Positions 1 through 8,041 of a stretch of DNA of 64,000 nucleotides are shown here, piece by piece; positions within the stretch are counted from its first letter, which is position 1, and every line of letters starts with the position of its first letter. Location: the NCBI GenBank assembly GCA_903895725.1, contig CAITUV010000073.1:1-64000 (forward strand), given 5' to 3'. A model generated the notes under the pieces. It saw only the letters and a program-made list of their open reading frames with translations, was not told the DNA's origin and did not search any database. The translations under genes were made by a program, and so were the position numbers. Source of the stretch: an uncultured Myxococcales bacterium. Lineage in GTDB: Bacteria > Myxococcota_A > UBA9042 > CAIXZC01.

Positions 1-15
1 GCGGCGGGGAAAGAC

Positions 16-60
16 ATAGGACGAATAGGACACATAGGACGAATAGGACAGATAGGACCC
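16..60. repeat. 9-bp tandem array (ATAGGACNN x5)
   Basis: Five head-to-tail copies of a 9-base unit ATAGGAC plus two variable bases (GA, AC, GA, AG, CC). The same unit reappears in the opposite orientation at 188-226, so the pair could fold into a long imperfect hairpin. No coding role is apparent. Confidence 0.85.
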
Positions 61-98
61 GCCGCCCCCTGCGAGGGAGAATGGCCTCTATCGCGGGA

Positions 99-147
99 TT
101 GGCTGCCTAGCATGAAGGTCCGAGTAGCCCCATCGGCCGTCAGCCAA
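99..147. repeat. Inverted repeat TTGGCTG ... CAGCCAA between the two 9-bp arrays
   Basis: TTGGCTG at 99-105 and its exact reverse complement CAGCCAA at 141-147 lie nested between the two oppositely oriented arrays at 16-60 and 188-226. Together they give the first 230 bases an overall inverted-repeat design. Seven-base arms can occur by chance. I see no convincing gene in 1-347; short open frames there have no ribosome binding site and read through the repeats. Confidence 0.4.
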
Positions 148-187
148 ACCCACCCCCTAGATCCGCGCCGCCCCCCATGCCTTCCAT

Positions 188-226
188 GCGTCCTATTCGT
201 CCTATGTGTCCTATACGTCCTATTCT
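188..226. repeat. 9-bp tandem array, inverted copy (TCCTAT-based x4)
   Basis: Four copies of TCCTAT at a 9-base period (191, 200, 209, 218), the reverse complement of the array at 16-60. Confidence 0.8.
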
Positions 227-347
227 CTTCTTCTCCTCCCCCTGCCGAATTGCCCGTGCCCGCGAATTGTCGTCGGATTCCGCAACAAATGCGGCACTGG
301 CGCCTGCTGCGAAAGCAGCGGCAAACCCGTTCAGGAGGCAGGACGAG

Positions 348-516
348 ATGAGAATGGCGATGTTGACGTTGGCGGCAAGCGTGGCTCTGGCGTTGGGATT
401 CGTTGCGTGCGGATCTTCCGGGGGCGATGGTGGTTCCGGGCGATGACGTGCCTCCCGCGGAGGAGGTCGTTCCGAGGGATGACGGGGTCGAGAAGGACAA
501 CGGCGGTGGTAGCTGA
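348..516 (+). pseudogene. Short lipoprotein, apparently frameshifted
   Basis: An ATG at 348 sits six bases after a good AGGAGG ribosome binding site (332-337). It encodes a lipoprotein signal peptide: Met-Arg start, hydrophobic core, then a lipobox ending in ACGSSGG. The frame stops at 444-446 after 32 residues. If one base is skipped near 441, translation continues for 24 acidic, Pro-rich residues (starting DDVPPAEEVV) to a TGA at 514. This is the style of linker that follows the lipobox in the other lipoproteins of this window. Either this is a small lipoprotein broken by a one-base indel, or the assembly has an error here. The 32-residue product alone would be an unusually short lipopeptide. 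No homologue is recognised. Confidence 0.45.
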
Positions 517-519
517 TCC

Positions 520-548
520 TTGACATCGTCCCGCCGCGCTGCTGTACT
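520..548 (+). promoter_or_regulatory. Sigma-70-type promoter for the methyltransferase gene
   Basis: TTGACA (520-525), 17-base spacer, TGTACT (543-548). Transcription would start near 555. The broken lipoprotein ends just before it. Confidence 0.55.
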
Positions 549-655
549 CCGGATGACCGGGATGGATGAGGCTGCATGCGCAACCAGTGCAGGGCCCGGG
601 TTCAGGTGGAGATCCCCGCATGACCAGAAACCCGGCTCCCGGTGGAGCCCCCCGC

Positions 656-1606
656 ATGAGAGGCCTCAAGAAGACAAAGACCTCAGGCTTCGGTTCGGGC
701 AAGCGGGAAAGCCATGATGCCCGTGATTTCTATGCCCGGTTCGGCGTGCCGGATCTGTCCGACGACGAGACCGTGGGCCGGTGCGGCTGTGCGAACACCC
801 TGTTTGTCGGCGATGCCCGGGACATGCGGGCAGTGGAGGACAACTCGGTCGCCCTGGTCGTCACGTCACCTCCCTATTTTGCGGGCAAGGAGTATGAGCA
901 GGCCCTGGGGGAGGGGGGCATTCCGGGCAGCTACGTCGAGTACCTGGAGATGCTGTGCGACGTGTTTGCCGAGTGTCGCCGGGTGCTGGAGCCGGGGGGC
1001 CGGATTGCCGTGAATGTGGCAAACCTCGGCCGCAAGCCGTTCCGCTCCCTGGCATCGGATGTGGTTCGGATTCTGCAGGATGATCTGAAGCTGTTGCTGC
1101 GGGGCGAAGTGGTGTGGGTGAAGGGGGAAGGGGCCTCGGGCAACTGCGCCTGGGGCTCGTTTGCGAGCGCGGCCAACCCCGTGCTCCGGGACCTGTCCGA
1201 GCGGGTCGTGATCGCGTGCAAGGGGCGGTTCGACCGAGCCATCGACCGGAAGAAGCGGGAGAAGCTGGGGCTGCCGTTCGAGAGCTCCATGTCGAAGGAG
1301 CTGTTCATGGAGCTGACGCTCGATGTGTGGAAGCTCCGTCCCGAGAGTGCCCGCAGGGTAGGGCATCCGGCACCGTTCCCGGTGGAGCTGCCGAGGAGGT
1401 TTGCCGAGCTGTACACCTATGTCGGTGACGTCATCCTGGACCCGTTCATGGGGTCCGGGTCCAGTGCGATAGCGGCTCTGCAGGCGGGAAGGAAGTTCGT
1501 GGGCTTTGACACGGACCCGGCCTACGTGGAGGCCGCAGCCGCCCGCATCCGGCAGGAGGCGGGCGTGGACGTGACGGTGAAGGCAGCAGTGGGCAGTGGG
1601 CAGTAA
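656..1606 (+). CDS. Site-specific DNA methyltransferase (amino-MTase, beta-class order)
   Basis: This is a 316-residue DNA methyltransferase of the N6_N4_Mtase family, which methylates the exocyclic amino group of adenine or cytosine using S-adenosylmethionine. The catalytic motif TSPPYF lies at residues 70-75 and the SAM-binding motif DPFMGSGSS at 262-270. Catalytic motif before SAM motif is the beta-class order. SPPY is commoner in N4-cytosine than in N6-adenine enzymes, but the target base cannot be decided here. In-frame ATGs exist at 566, 620 and 656. The last two each follow a GGTGGAG sequence, within a 36-bp near-duplication, and I chose 656 because the residues before it look like that repeat. 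No restriction endonuclease or specificity subunit is adjacent, so it is solitary within this window. The last codons (1590-1606) run into a GTGGGCA-type direct repeat. Confidence 0.85.
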   Translation: MRGLKKTKTSGFGSGKRESHDARDFYARFGVPDLSDDETVGRCGCANTLFVGDARDMRAVEDNSVALVVTSPPYFAGKEYEQALGEGGIPGSYVEYLEMLCDVFAECRRVLEPGGRIAVNVANLGRKPFRSLASDVVRILQDDLKLLLRGEVVWVKGEGASGNCAWGSFASAANPVLRDLSERVVIACKGRFDRAIDRKKREKLGLPFESSMSKELFMELTLDVWKLRPESARRVGHPAPFPVELPRRFAELYTYVGDVILDPFMGSGSSAIAALQAGRKFVGFDTDPAYVEAAAARIRQEAGVDVTVKAAVGSGQ

Positions 1607-1691
1607 GCAGTGCCCACCCAGCCCCGACCACGCGGGAGGGGCCATCGGGGCGTTGGCACAGGCAGTGGGCCGTGACGTAACGGAGGAACGC

Positions 1692-4643
1692 ATGCATACG
1701 CTGAGGGCTGGTCTGGTGGTGCTGGTCGGGTGCGTGATGGTCGCGTGTACCGGCTCTTCGGGTTCCTCCGGAAACGGGGGAGAAGATGCCCAGGAAGTGA
1801 GGCTGCTTCCGCCCGACGGGAGCGGTGAGGACGGCTCGCTGCCTCCGCTGCCCGACGTCGTGCTGCCGGACGGAAAGCAGATCGGGGACGAGCAGGGGCA
1901 GTGCGGTCCCGGCGAGGACGGTTGCGCCGAGGATGCCGTGGTCCCGCCCGACGAGGTCGAGCCGGAGTGCCAGGGCCCCCTGTGCGTCCCGGACGTCGAG
2001 TCGCCCGAGGAGGTTGCTCCTGACGTTCCGGTGGAGCCGGATGTCCCGGCTCCCGGCTGCGACAAGCTGGTATGCCCGGATCCTTCGGTGTGCGAGGAGG
2101 ATGATGCGGGCAAGGGGCACTGCCGGGTCAAGGGGACGTTGGTCGAGGAGTTCGACGACCAGGCGATGATGGCCGCGGACACGACCGCTGCCTGGGGAGG
2201 GGGCGTGCTGACTCCCCAGGGCAGTGAGTTTGGCGGTACGGGCGTGGACGGGGAGTTCCACGCGACCCAGGACGTGACGGTCGACACGTCGGTCAACGGC
2301 GGCATCTTCCAGTACTCGCTCTACCAGGTGGACAAGGGAGTCACGGTGAAGGTCACGGGGCCGAACCCGTACGTGGTCAAGGTCCAGGGGGATGTGGTGA
2401 TCGACGGCTGGGTGCGTGCGGACGGAGCGCTCGGGGCGAGTGCCTGCTCGACTCAGATCGGGCCGCCGGCCCCTCCCGGGGGGCAGCCCCTGGCCGGCGG
2501 GGCAGCGGGACCCGGTGGACACAAGGGGGGCGACGGCGGTGCCGGGTTCGGACAGAACGGGGGCAACGGCGACGGTCCGGGCGGGGGAACGGGGAGTGGT
2601 GCGGGCAAGTCGATTTTCGCCTCGGGGGCAGGGGGAGGAAGTCACGGCAGTGCGGGGGCCGACGGCACGGTGGAGTTCCCGCAGGCACCTCCCGGAGTTG
2701 CGGGCAAGATGTACGGTGATCCCAAGCTGCAGGTGCTCGACGGCGGCTCGGGCGGAGGTGGAGGCGGCGGTCGTGACGACGAGAACAACGTGCTCGACGC
2801 CGGGGACCGGCCTGGCGGAAGCGGCGGCGGAGGCGGGGGCGTGGTCGTGTTCGAAGCCGGCGGCTCCATCCTGATCGCAGGCAAGGTCAGTGCGGACGGC
2901 GGCAACGGCGGCTGGGGCGACTTCTCCGGCGGCGGAGGCGGCGGCAGCGGAGGGGCCATTCGCCTGAGCGCACTGGATGAGGTGCTCCTGGAGAGCGGCG
3001 TCCTGTCGGCCCGCGGGGGCAAGGGGGGGCTCATCACGAACTCCAACCAGCTGACCCACGTCAAGGGAGGCGACGGAGGCGACGGGATCATCCGCATCGA
3101 GTCGATGAAGGGGCTGCAGAACTACGTGCTCAATCCGGACCCGGCCCCGTCCTACGGCCTGCTGGCCGGAGAGCCGGAAGGGGGTACCGGGGCCGACGGG
3201 GACTTCGCTCCGGATCAGGACATCGAGCTCGACACGTCCCACGGGCCGTACCATTTCTCGTCCTTCTACGTTCCTGAAGGGGTGACGGTGCGGGCGACCG
3301 GGCCGTTGCCGCTCGAAATCCACTCGATCAACGGGATGACGATTCAGGGGGACATCGACGTCAGCGGAGAGGCGGGCGGAACAGGGTTCAGCGCGTGCTG
3401 CAGCAATCCTTATCCGAATTCGGAGGGAGGGCTGGGAGGCAAGGCCGGGGCGGGCGGATTCGACGGCGGCAACGGCGGTGAGGCAGGACCTGGGGCTGCC
3501 GGGCAGGGGCCGGGCGGTGCACCGGGGGGGCCCATCGGGACCTTCTCGTCGGCCGGGGGGGCCGGTTACTCCCAGGAGGGGCAGAACGGCGGGACGAACC
3601 AGTGCAACGAGGCATTCGGTCCGGCCGGCGGGACCGCGTACGGTGACCCGGAGCTGCTCGTGCTCGAAGGCGGTTCTGGAGGGGGCGGGGCTGGCGATGC
3701 GTCGGCCGCAACCTGCATCTGGTGCAACAACTTCCAGTGCATCGTGGCCAACGATACCAGCTACCAGCAGTGCCCGGTGAATCCCCCGCTTTGTGACTAC
3801 TGTCCGTGGGTGATGTCTGCCTGCCAGGCGGAGCCGAGCTGTGTGCCCACCAAGCGCTGGAATCCGGGCTCGGGCGGGGGCGGAGGGGGCGGGGCGCTGC
3901 GCCTGGAGACATCGGGTGAGTTCCTCGTCTCCGGGGCCATCCGGCTCAACGGCGGGAACGGCGGGGACAGTCTCGGGGCCGCGGACAACGACGACGGAAC
4001 CTGCGGCCCGGGATGCGAGGGGGGCTGTTACAAGGGGCAGTGTGATCCGCCCAGCGGGGGCAGCTTCGGAGGGAGTGGCGGCGGCGGCAGCGGCGGTGCG
4101 CTGATCATCCGCTCCCACAGCGTTCGCACCATGGGGGTCATCGAGGCCCGCGGCGGAAAGACGGGTACTCTCAGCCAGGGCGGAGGCTGCCCGGTGGACC
4201 CGACAGTCGAGGTACCGCCGCCCGGTCAGGGGCGGGGCGGGACCGGCTCCCCGGGCCGCATCCGGGTCGAAGCCGATGCCCCGCTGGGGTCGATTCTCAT
4301 CGGCACCGGTCCGTTCTCGACCGGGACCGTCTCGTTCCCTGCGGGCACGTCGGCGTTGAGTCTCTGGTATGCGCTGCCGGACAAGAAGACCCAGATCACG
4401 CAAGTCGAGGCGCCGGGGCTGGGGCCGTTGGACAGCCTGGAAATCCGGACGACGACGGGCAGCAACGGTCAGCCCAATGAAGGGGCGGCAAGCCCGTGGC
4501 TTCCCTACGGCGACGTGCCCCCGCCCGGGGCCTTCGTCCGCTTCCGGGCAGAGCTCCTGATGCCGGTCCCGCCGGACCCGCCCGCCAAGGTCCAGTCCGT
4601 AACTTTCACCCACCAGTTCGAGGTCCCGCCATCCGGCTGGTAA
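1692..4643 (+). CDS. Glycine-rich lipoprotein with two tandem modules
   Basis: A 983-residue exported lipoprotein. The start at 1692 follows GGAGG by five bases, and an N-terminal hydrophobic stretch ends in the lipobox VMVAC. After an acidic, Pro-rich linker come two homologous modules, roughly residues 180-495 and 498-840. Each opens with a GTG(V/A)DG(E/D)F segment, continues with a DTS...GVTV(K/R)(V/A)TGP beta-strand-like section, and then has long Gly/Ser tracts such as GGSGGGGGGG. The second module also carries a cysteine cluster near residues 675-720. The final ~140 residues are non-repetitive. The pattern suggests a surface-displayed beta-rich protein with internal duplication; no enzymatic motif is seen and function is unknown. 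The Gly tracts give extreme base bias and produce long spurious ORFs on the opposite strand. Confidence 0.8.
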   Translation: MHTLRAGLVVLVGCVMVACTGSSGSSGNGGEDAQEVRLLPPDGSGEDGSLPPLPDVVLPDGKQIGDEQGQCGPGEDGCAEDAVVPPDEVEPECQGPLCVPDVESPEEVAPDVPVEPDVPAPGCDKLVCPDPSVCEEDDAGKGHCRVKGTLVEEFDDQAMMAADTTAAWGGGVLTPQGSEFGGTGVDGEFHATQDVTVDTSVNGGIFQYSLYQVDKGVTVKVTGPNPYVVKVQGDVVIDGWVRADGALGASACSTQIGPPAPPGGQPLAGGAAGPGGHKGGDGGAGFGQNGGNGDGPGGGTGSGAGKSIFASGAGGGSHGSAGADGTVEFPQAPPGVAGKMYGDPKLQVLDGGSGGGGGGGRDDENNVLDAGDRPGGSGGGGGGVVVFEAGGSILIAGKVSADGGNGGWGDFSGGGGGGSGGAIRLSALDEVLLESGVLSARGGKGGLITNSNQLTHVKGGDGGDGIIRIESMKGLQNYVLNPDPAPSYGLLAGEPEGGTGADGDFAPDQDIELDTSHGPYHFSSFYVPEGVTVRATGPLPLEIHSINGMTIQGDIDVSGEAGGTGFSACCSNPYPNSEGGLGGKAGAGGFDGGNGGEAGPGAAGQGPGGAPGGPIGTFSSAGGAGYSQEGQNGGTNQCNEAFGPAGGTAYGDPELLVLEGGSGGGGAGDASAATCIWCNNFQCIVANDTSYQQCPVNPPLCDYCPWVMSACQAEPSCVPTKRWNPGSGGGGGGGALRLETSGEFLVSGAIRLNGGNGGDSLGAADNDDGTCGPGCEGGCYKGQCDPPSGGSFGGSGGGGSGGALIIRSHSVRTMGVIEARGGKTGTLSQGGGCPVDPTVEVPPPGQGRGGTGSPGRIRVEADAPLGSILIGTGPFSTGTVSFPAGTSALSLWYALPDKKTQITQVEAPGLGPLDSLEIRTTTGSNGQPNEGAASPWLPYGDVPPPGAFVRFRAELLMPVPPDPPAKVQSVTFTHQFEVPPSGW

Positions 4644-4660
4644 TACCATCAGCCTTTGTC

Positions 4661-4690
4661 TTGACAAGCTTTGCGCGGGGGCGATATGCT
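4661..4690 (+). promoter_or_regulatory. Sigma-70-type promoter, kelch/PEGA operon
   Basis: A perfect TTGACA (4661-4666), 18-base spacer, TATGCT (4685-4690), 31 bases before the kelch lipoprotein start. It begins 17 bases after the preceding stop codon. Confidence 0.7.
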
Positions 4691-4720
4691 CACCGCACCA
4701 TCGATTGGGGGAGTACTGCC

Positions 4721-6529
4721 ATGATGAGACGACTGGCTGCCCTGCTGTTCCTGACCCCGGTTCTCCTTTGGGGGGTCGGCTGTGCCACGGAAGAGGCGGA
4801 GGAGGGAGTGGACTTCTCCCTGTCCGTCCAGGCACTCGAGACCTCCTGCGGTGCCACCGGCGCCGTCCCGGCCGAAGTGGCTGCGTTCCGCGTCAAGGTG
4901 GTGCAGAACGACCCGACCCAGGACAAGCCCACGGTCCTGCTGGACAAGGACTTCCCGGTCTCTTCCAAGGTCATCAAGCTGTCCAAGGTGGCGGAAGGGG
5001 AGGACATCGAGCTGACCATCCTCGGGCTGGAGGCCGACCCGGCCAAGCCGCCGGTTCAGTACGGCCGCGTGCGGGGCATCACGGTGCTCCAGGACGAGAC
5101 CGCGAAGGTGGCGGTATCGCTGAGCAACTTCGGCAAGTTCTCGTGCATGACCCCGCCCAACGGGGCATCGAACGTGATGTTCCCGACGTTGACGACTCTG
5201 CCGGATGGGCGGATCCTCATGGCGGGCGGCTTCCGGAAGGTGACCGAGGACACGGGACGCTTCGAGGTCACGATGCCTTCGGACATGGCGTTCATCTATG
5301 ACCCTGCCACCAATGCGATCAAGCAGGTGGGGAACATGATGAACAAGCCCCGTGGCGCCCACGCCGCGGCCTATCTCCCGAAGAGCCAGCTCGTGCTGCT
5401 GGTGGGCGGCACCGAGCGGCTGTACATGGAGAAGAAGAACGATTGCTTCCCCTGGTATTTCCTGAAGGACAAGGCCGGGGACGTCGGCTACACCTACGAG
5501 CTGTTCGATACCCGGACCGAGAAGTTCCTCGTTTGGGACGGGGCCGATTGGCCGGATGGGACGCTGGGGGAGGATGGAAAGGTGGCCGAGCCGGTGCACG
5601 TGATGGTGAAGCAGGTGCGCCGGGTGTTCCCCGCCGTCGCGGTGAACAACGACGGCACGGCGCTGGTGACGGGCGGCGGGCTCTGGCCGTCGTGCCAGAC
5701 CAAGTCCGAGACCGATGCCGACTACCAGGTGGCCGAGCTGTACCGGCCCCGGACGGAAGGGTACGAGGGCGGGTTCATGAACTCGTTTGGTGCCCTGACC
5801 ATGAAGGCCATGCGCTCGGGGCACACGGCCACGCTGCTCGAGGTGAAGGACAAGCTGGCGTACCACATCTTCTGGGGCGGTGCGGACGAAGGGGCGCCGA
5901 TTGCCGAGATCTACAAGGAATCCTCGGGCCAGCTCGACGGAAACTTCGGAGCGTTTTCGCCGGTGACCTGGCTGGACAACGATTCCTACAAGAAGCGGCC
6001 CTACTTCCACACCATGACCCCCCTCAAGGATCGTCAGTTCCTCCTGCTGGGCGGCGTGCTGAACTCCAAGGGCAAGCTGAAAGTTCCGTCGGCGGGCGAC
6101 GCCCATCTCGTCAAGGTGCAGACCGATCTGAAGATCGGCGTCTCGTCGGTGGAAGGGCTGGGTGAGGGGCGCTACTTCCACTCGGCCACCACGTATGACA
6201 ACGACCACGTCGTGGTCCTGGGCGGCTTCTCGTCAGTGGTCCAGGGGGAGAACACGCTGTTCTCCTCCACGGCCACCGATGATGTCCGCTTCTTCGACCG
6301 GGTCAGCGGGAAGCTGACCCTGCCGCCCATCGATGCGGCTCCCAAAATGCGGGGCGGGCACGTGGCCGCTGCACTGGGCAATGATTGCATCCTCCTCCTG
6401 GGCGGAGTGGACCAGGTGTTCGAGGGGCTCGAGTTCGGCAACAAGGCCCTGGCCTTGCTGTCCGAGATGTACTGCCCGTCGATGATCTGCCCTGAGAAGC
6501 TCTGGCCCACCGGCTGCTACGTGGAGTAA
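4721..6529 (+). CDS. Kelch-repeat lipoprotein
   Basis: A 602-residue lipoprotein. The ATG at 4721 follows a GGGGGAG ribosome binding site, and the signal peptide ends in a lipobox with cysteine in GVGCATEE. Residues ~25-150 look like an Ig-like or DUF region without repeats. After that, at least five kelch-type blades are visible by their diglycine motifs: GRILMAGGF, TALVTGGGL, QFLLLGGVL, HVVVLGGFS and CILLLGGVD, a pattern typical of a galactose-oxidase-like beta-propeller. Kelch propellers generally bind proteins or glycans; no catalytic Tyr/Cys pair was recognised. The next gene starts 11 bases downstream, so it is very likely co-transcribed with the PEGA protein. Cell-surface or periplasmic location is inferred from the lipobox. 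Confidence 0.85.
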   Translation: MMRRLAALLFLTPVLLWGVGCATEEAEEGVDFSLSVQALETSCGATGAVPAEVAAFRVKVVQNDPTQDKPTVLLDKDFPVSSKVIKLSKVAEGEDIELTILGLEADPAKPPVQYGRVRGITVLQDETAKVAVSLSNFGKFSCMTPPNGASNVMFPTLTTLPDGRILMAGGFRKVTEDTGRFEVTMPSDMAFIYDPATNAIKQVGNMMNKPRGAHAAAYLPKSQLVLLVGGTERLYMEKKNDCFPWYFLKDKAGDVGYTYELFDTRTEKFLVWDGADWPDGTLGEDGKVAEPVHVMVKQVRRVFPAVAVNNDGTALVTGGGLWPSCQTKSETDADYQVAELYRPRTEGYEGGFMNSFGALTMKAMRSGHTATLLEVKDKLAYHIFWGGADEGAPIAEIYKESSGQLDGNFGAFSPVTWLDNDSYKKRPYFHTMTPLKDRQFLLLGGVLNSKGKLKVPSAGDAHLVKVQTDLKIGVSSVEGLGEGRYFHSATTYDNDHVVVLGGFSSVVQGENTLFSSTATDDVRFFDRVSGKLTLPPIDAAPKMRGGHVAAALGNDCILLLGGVDQVFEGLEFGNKALALLSEMYCPSMICPEKLWPTGCYVE

Positions 6530-6540
6530 GGGAGGCGAAC

Positions 6541-7917
6541 ATGGCGAAGAACTTCATGACCCTGCGTGAGATTACCGCCACCCTGACGGCGGCTCTCTTC
6601 CTGAGCTCGAGCCTTCTTCTCCTGGCTCCCCGGGCATCGGCCCAGGAGGGCGAAAAGCGGCGCGTGGCCGCATTCGTCCTTCCGGCCTCGCCCTCGGACG
6701 CCAAGCCGGCCCTCCTGCTCAACCGGGTGCTGCGCGAGAACACGGAAGGGCTGACGGGCATCGAGCTGGTCACCCCGGCCCCGGTGCTCAACGGCTCGTC
6801 GTTGCCCGAGGTGCTCACCGGCGTCGAGCAGGCTTACCAGGCGCTCAATGGCAAGCAGGTTGACAAGGCCATGGCCAAGCTCAACCAGCTCCGTCCGATC
6901 CTCGAGCAGATCCTGCCGCTCGTGCCGCTGCGGTCTGTCGCCCTCTTCTACAAGTCCTGGGGAGTCGGGCAGATCCTCACCGGCAACATGCTCGAGGGCA
7001 AGACCGCCATCGAGGTGAGCCTGACGCTGTGGAAGGACCAGACCAACCTCGAATACGCGTACAGCGTCGAGACGCTCAAGACGTTTGCCGAAGTGCAGGC
7101 GGACCTGGAGCGCCGAGGGGGCGGCAAGGTGACGGTCGAGACCACTCCGGAGAATGCCGTCGTGGTACTCGATGCCCGCGAGCCGGCGCTGTCACCCGCC
7201 ATCTTCTCGAACGTCCCGGCCGGTATGCACCTGGTCAAGGTCGTGCTGGACGGCCACGAGCAGTGGGCCGGGTTCATCCGGGTCAAGGCGGGCGACGACA
7301 ACACCGCCTCCGTTCCGCTCAAGCCGATCTCGGAGAAGGCCGTGTTCGACCAGCGGCTGGTGGCCGTTGCTCAGGACATCAAGTCGGGCATGGACGGAGC
7401 CAAGGAATCCCTGGTCGAGCTGAAGCAGTTCCTTGGGGTCAACGAGCTCCTCGTGGTGGAATGCTCGGTGGTGGGCGAGACGTACGAGCTGTCCGGCGTC
7501 CACGTGAAGGGGGACGATTCCCTGGCCCAGGCCAAGCGGTCGCTGGCTCGTGATGCCAGCTTCCTCGCCAGCATCCGTGAGTTCCTCTCCGGCCTGTTCG
7601 AGTCGTTCTACGAGATTGCCCGCAAGGCGGAAGGCCTGGGCGGTCCGCCCATCGATCCGGTCCTCCTGCAGAAGGCGGGATTGAACATCGAGCAGGGGTC
7701 GACGGTGTTTGATCCCGACAACCCGGTTTTCCCGACCGTGGATCTGGGCCAGAAGAAGGAGCCGATTCACAAGAAGTGGTGGTTCTGGACCGGCATCGGA
7801 GTGCTCGTCGCCGGCGGAGCCGTGCTGGGTGCCTGGGCCGGTACCAACGGGTTCGGCGCCGGCCAGTCGGGAGGCCCGACCGGTACCATCGAGCTGACCG
7901 TGGTTCCGGTGCAGTAG
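6541..7917 (+). CDS. PEGA-domain membrane protein
   Basis: A 458-residue protein starting six bases after GGGAGG. An N-terminal signal peptide ends around RASAQE. Residues ~25-190 are helical, possibly with TPR-like character. A PEGA domain lies near residues 195-260 (VTVETTPENAVVVLD, then NVPAGMHLVKVVLDGHEQW). A second helical region follows, then one transmembrane helix near 414-435 (WWFWTGIGVLVAGG). PEGA domains are a surface-associated beta-sandwich widespread in Myxococcota and related groups, with no enzymatic role known. The gene follows the kelch lipoprotein by 11 bases. A second gene of the same design (54775-55956) is likewise next to a giant lipoprotein, suggesting these proteins support or anchor surface proteins; that is inference. 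Confidence 0.8.
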   Translation: MAKNFMTLREITATLTAALFLSSSLLLLAPRASAQEGEKRRVAAFVLPASPSDAKPALLLNRVLRENTEGLTGIELVTPAPVLNGSSLPEVLTGVEQAYQALNGKQVDKAMAKLNQLRPILEQILPLVPLRSVALFYKSWGVGQILTGNMLEGKTAIEVSLTLWKDQTNLEYAYSVETLKTFAEVQADLERRGGGKVTVETTPENAVVVLDAREPALSPAIFSNVPAGMHLVKVVLDGHEQWAGFIRVKAGDDNTASVPLKPISEKAVFDQRLVAVAQDIKSGMDGAKESLVELKQFLGVNELLVVECSVVGETYELSGVHVKGDDSLAQAKRSLARDASFLASIREFLSGLFESFYEIARKAEGLGGPPIDPVLLQKAGLNIEQGSTVFDPDNPVFPTVDLGQKKEPIHKKWWFWTGIGVLVAGGAVLGAWAGTNGFGAGQSGGPTGTIELTVVPVQ

Positions 7918-7948
7918 ATCCCTCCGACCGATTCTCCTCCGTTTTCAT

Positions 7949-7978
7949 TTGACTTCGTTTCCTGCCCGCTGCTAGATT
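7949..7978 (+). promoter_or_regulatory. Sigma-70-type promoter for the EF-G2-type gene
   Basis: TTGACT (7949-7954), 18-base spacer, TAGATT (7973-7978), with a ~57-base leader to the ATG at 8042. Confidence 0.6.
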
Positions 7979-8041
7979 ACGCTGCCCGTCCGCGAGCGAG
8001 TATCGCGCGGGGTAGTTCTTTCCGAACAGAGGAGTCGAGAA

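Noticed and set aside
1..347. Small ORFs at 112-351 (plus) and 140-583 (minus)
   Set aside because: They translate the 9-bp repeat arrays, lack ribosome binding sites and have no plausible protein character.
1573..1620. GTGGGCA repeats at the end of the methyltransferase as a mobile-element end
   Set aside because: Only two and a half copies are present with no matching inverted end or target duplication.
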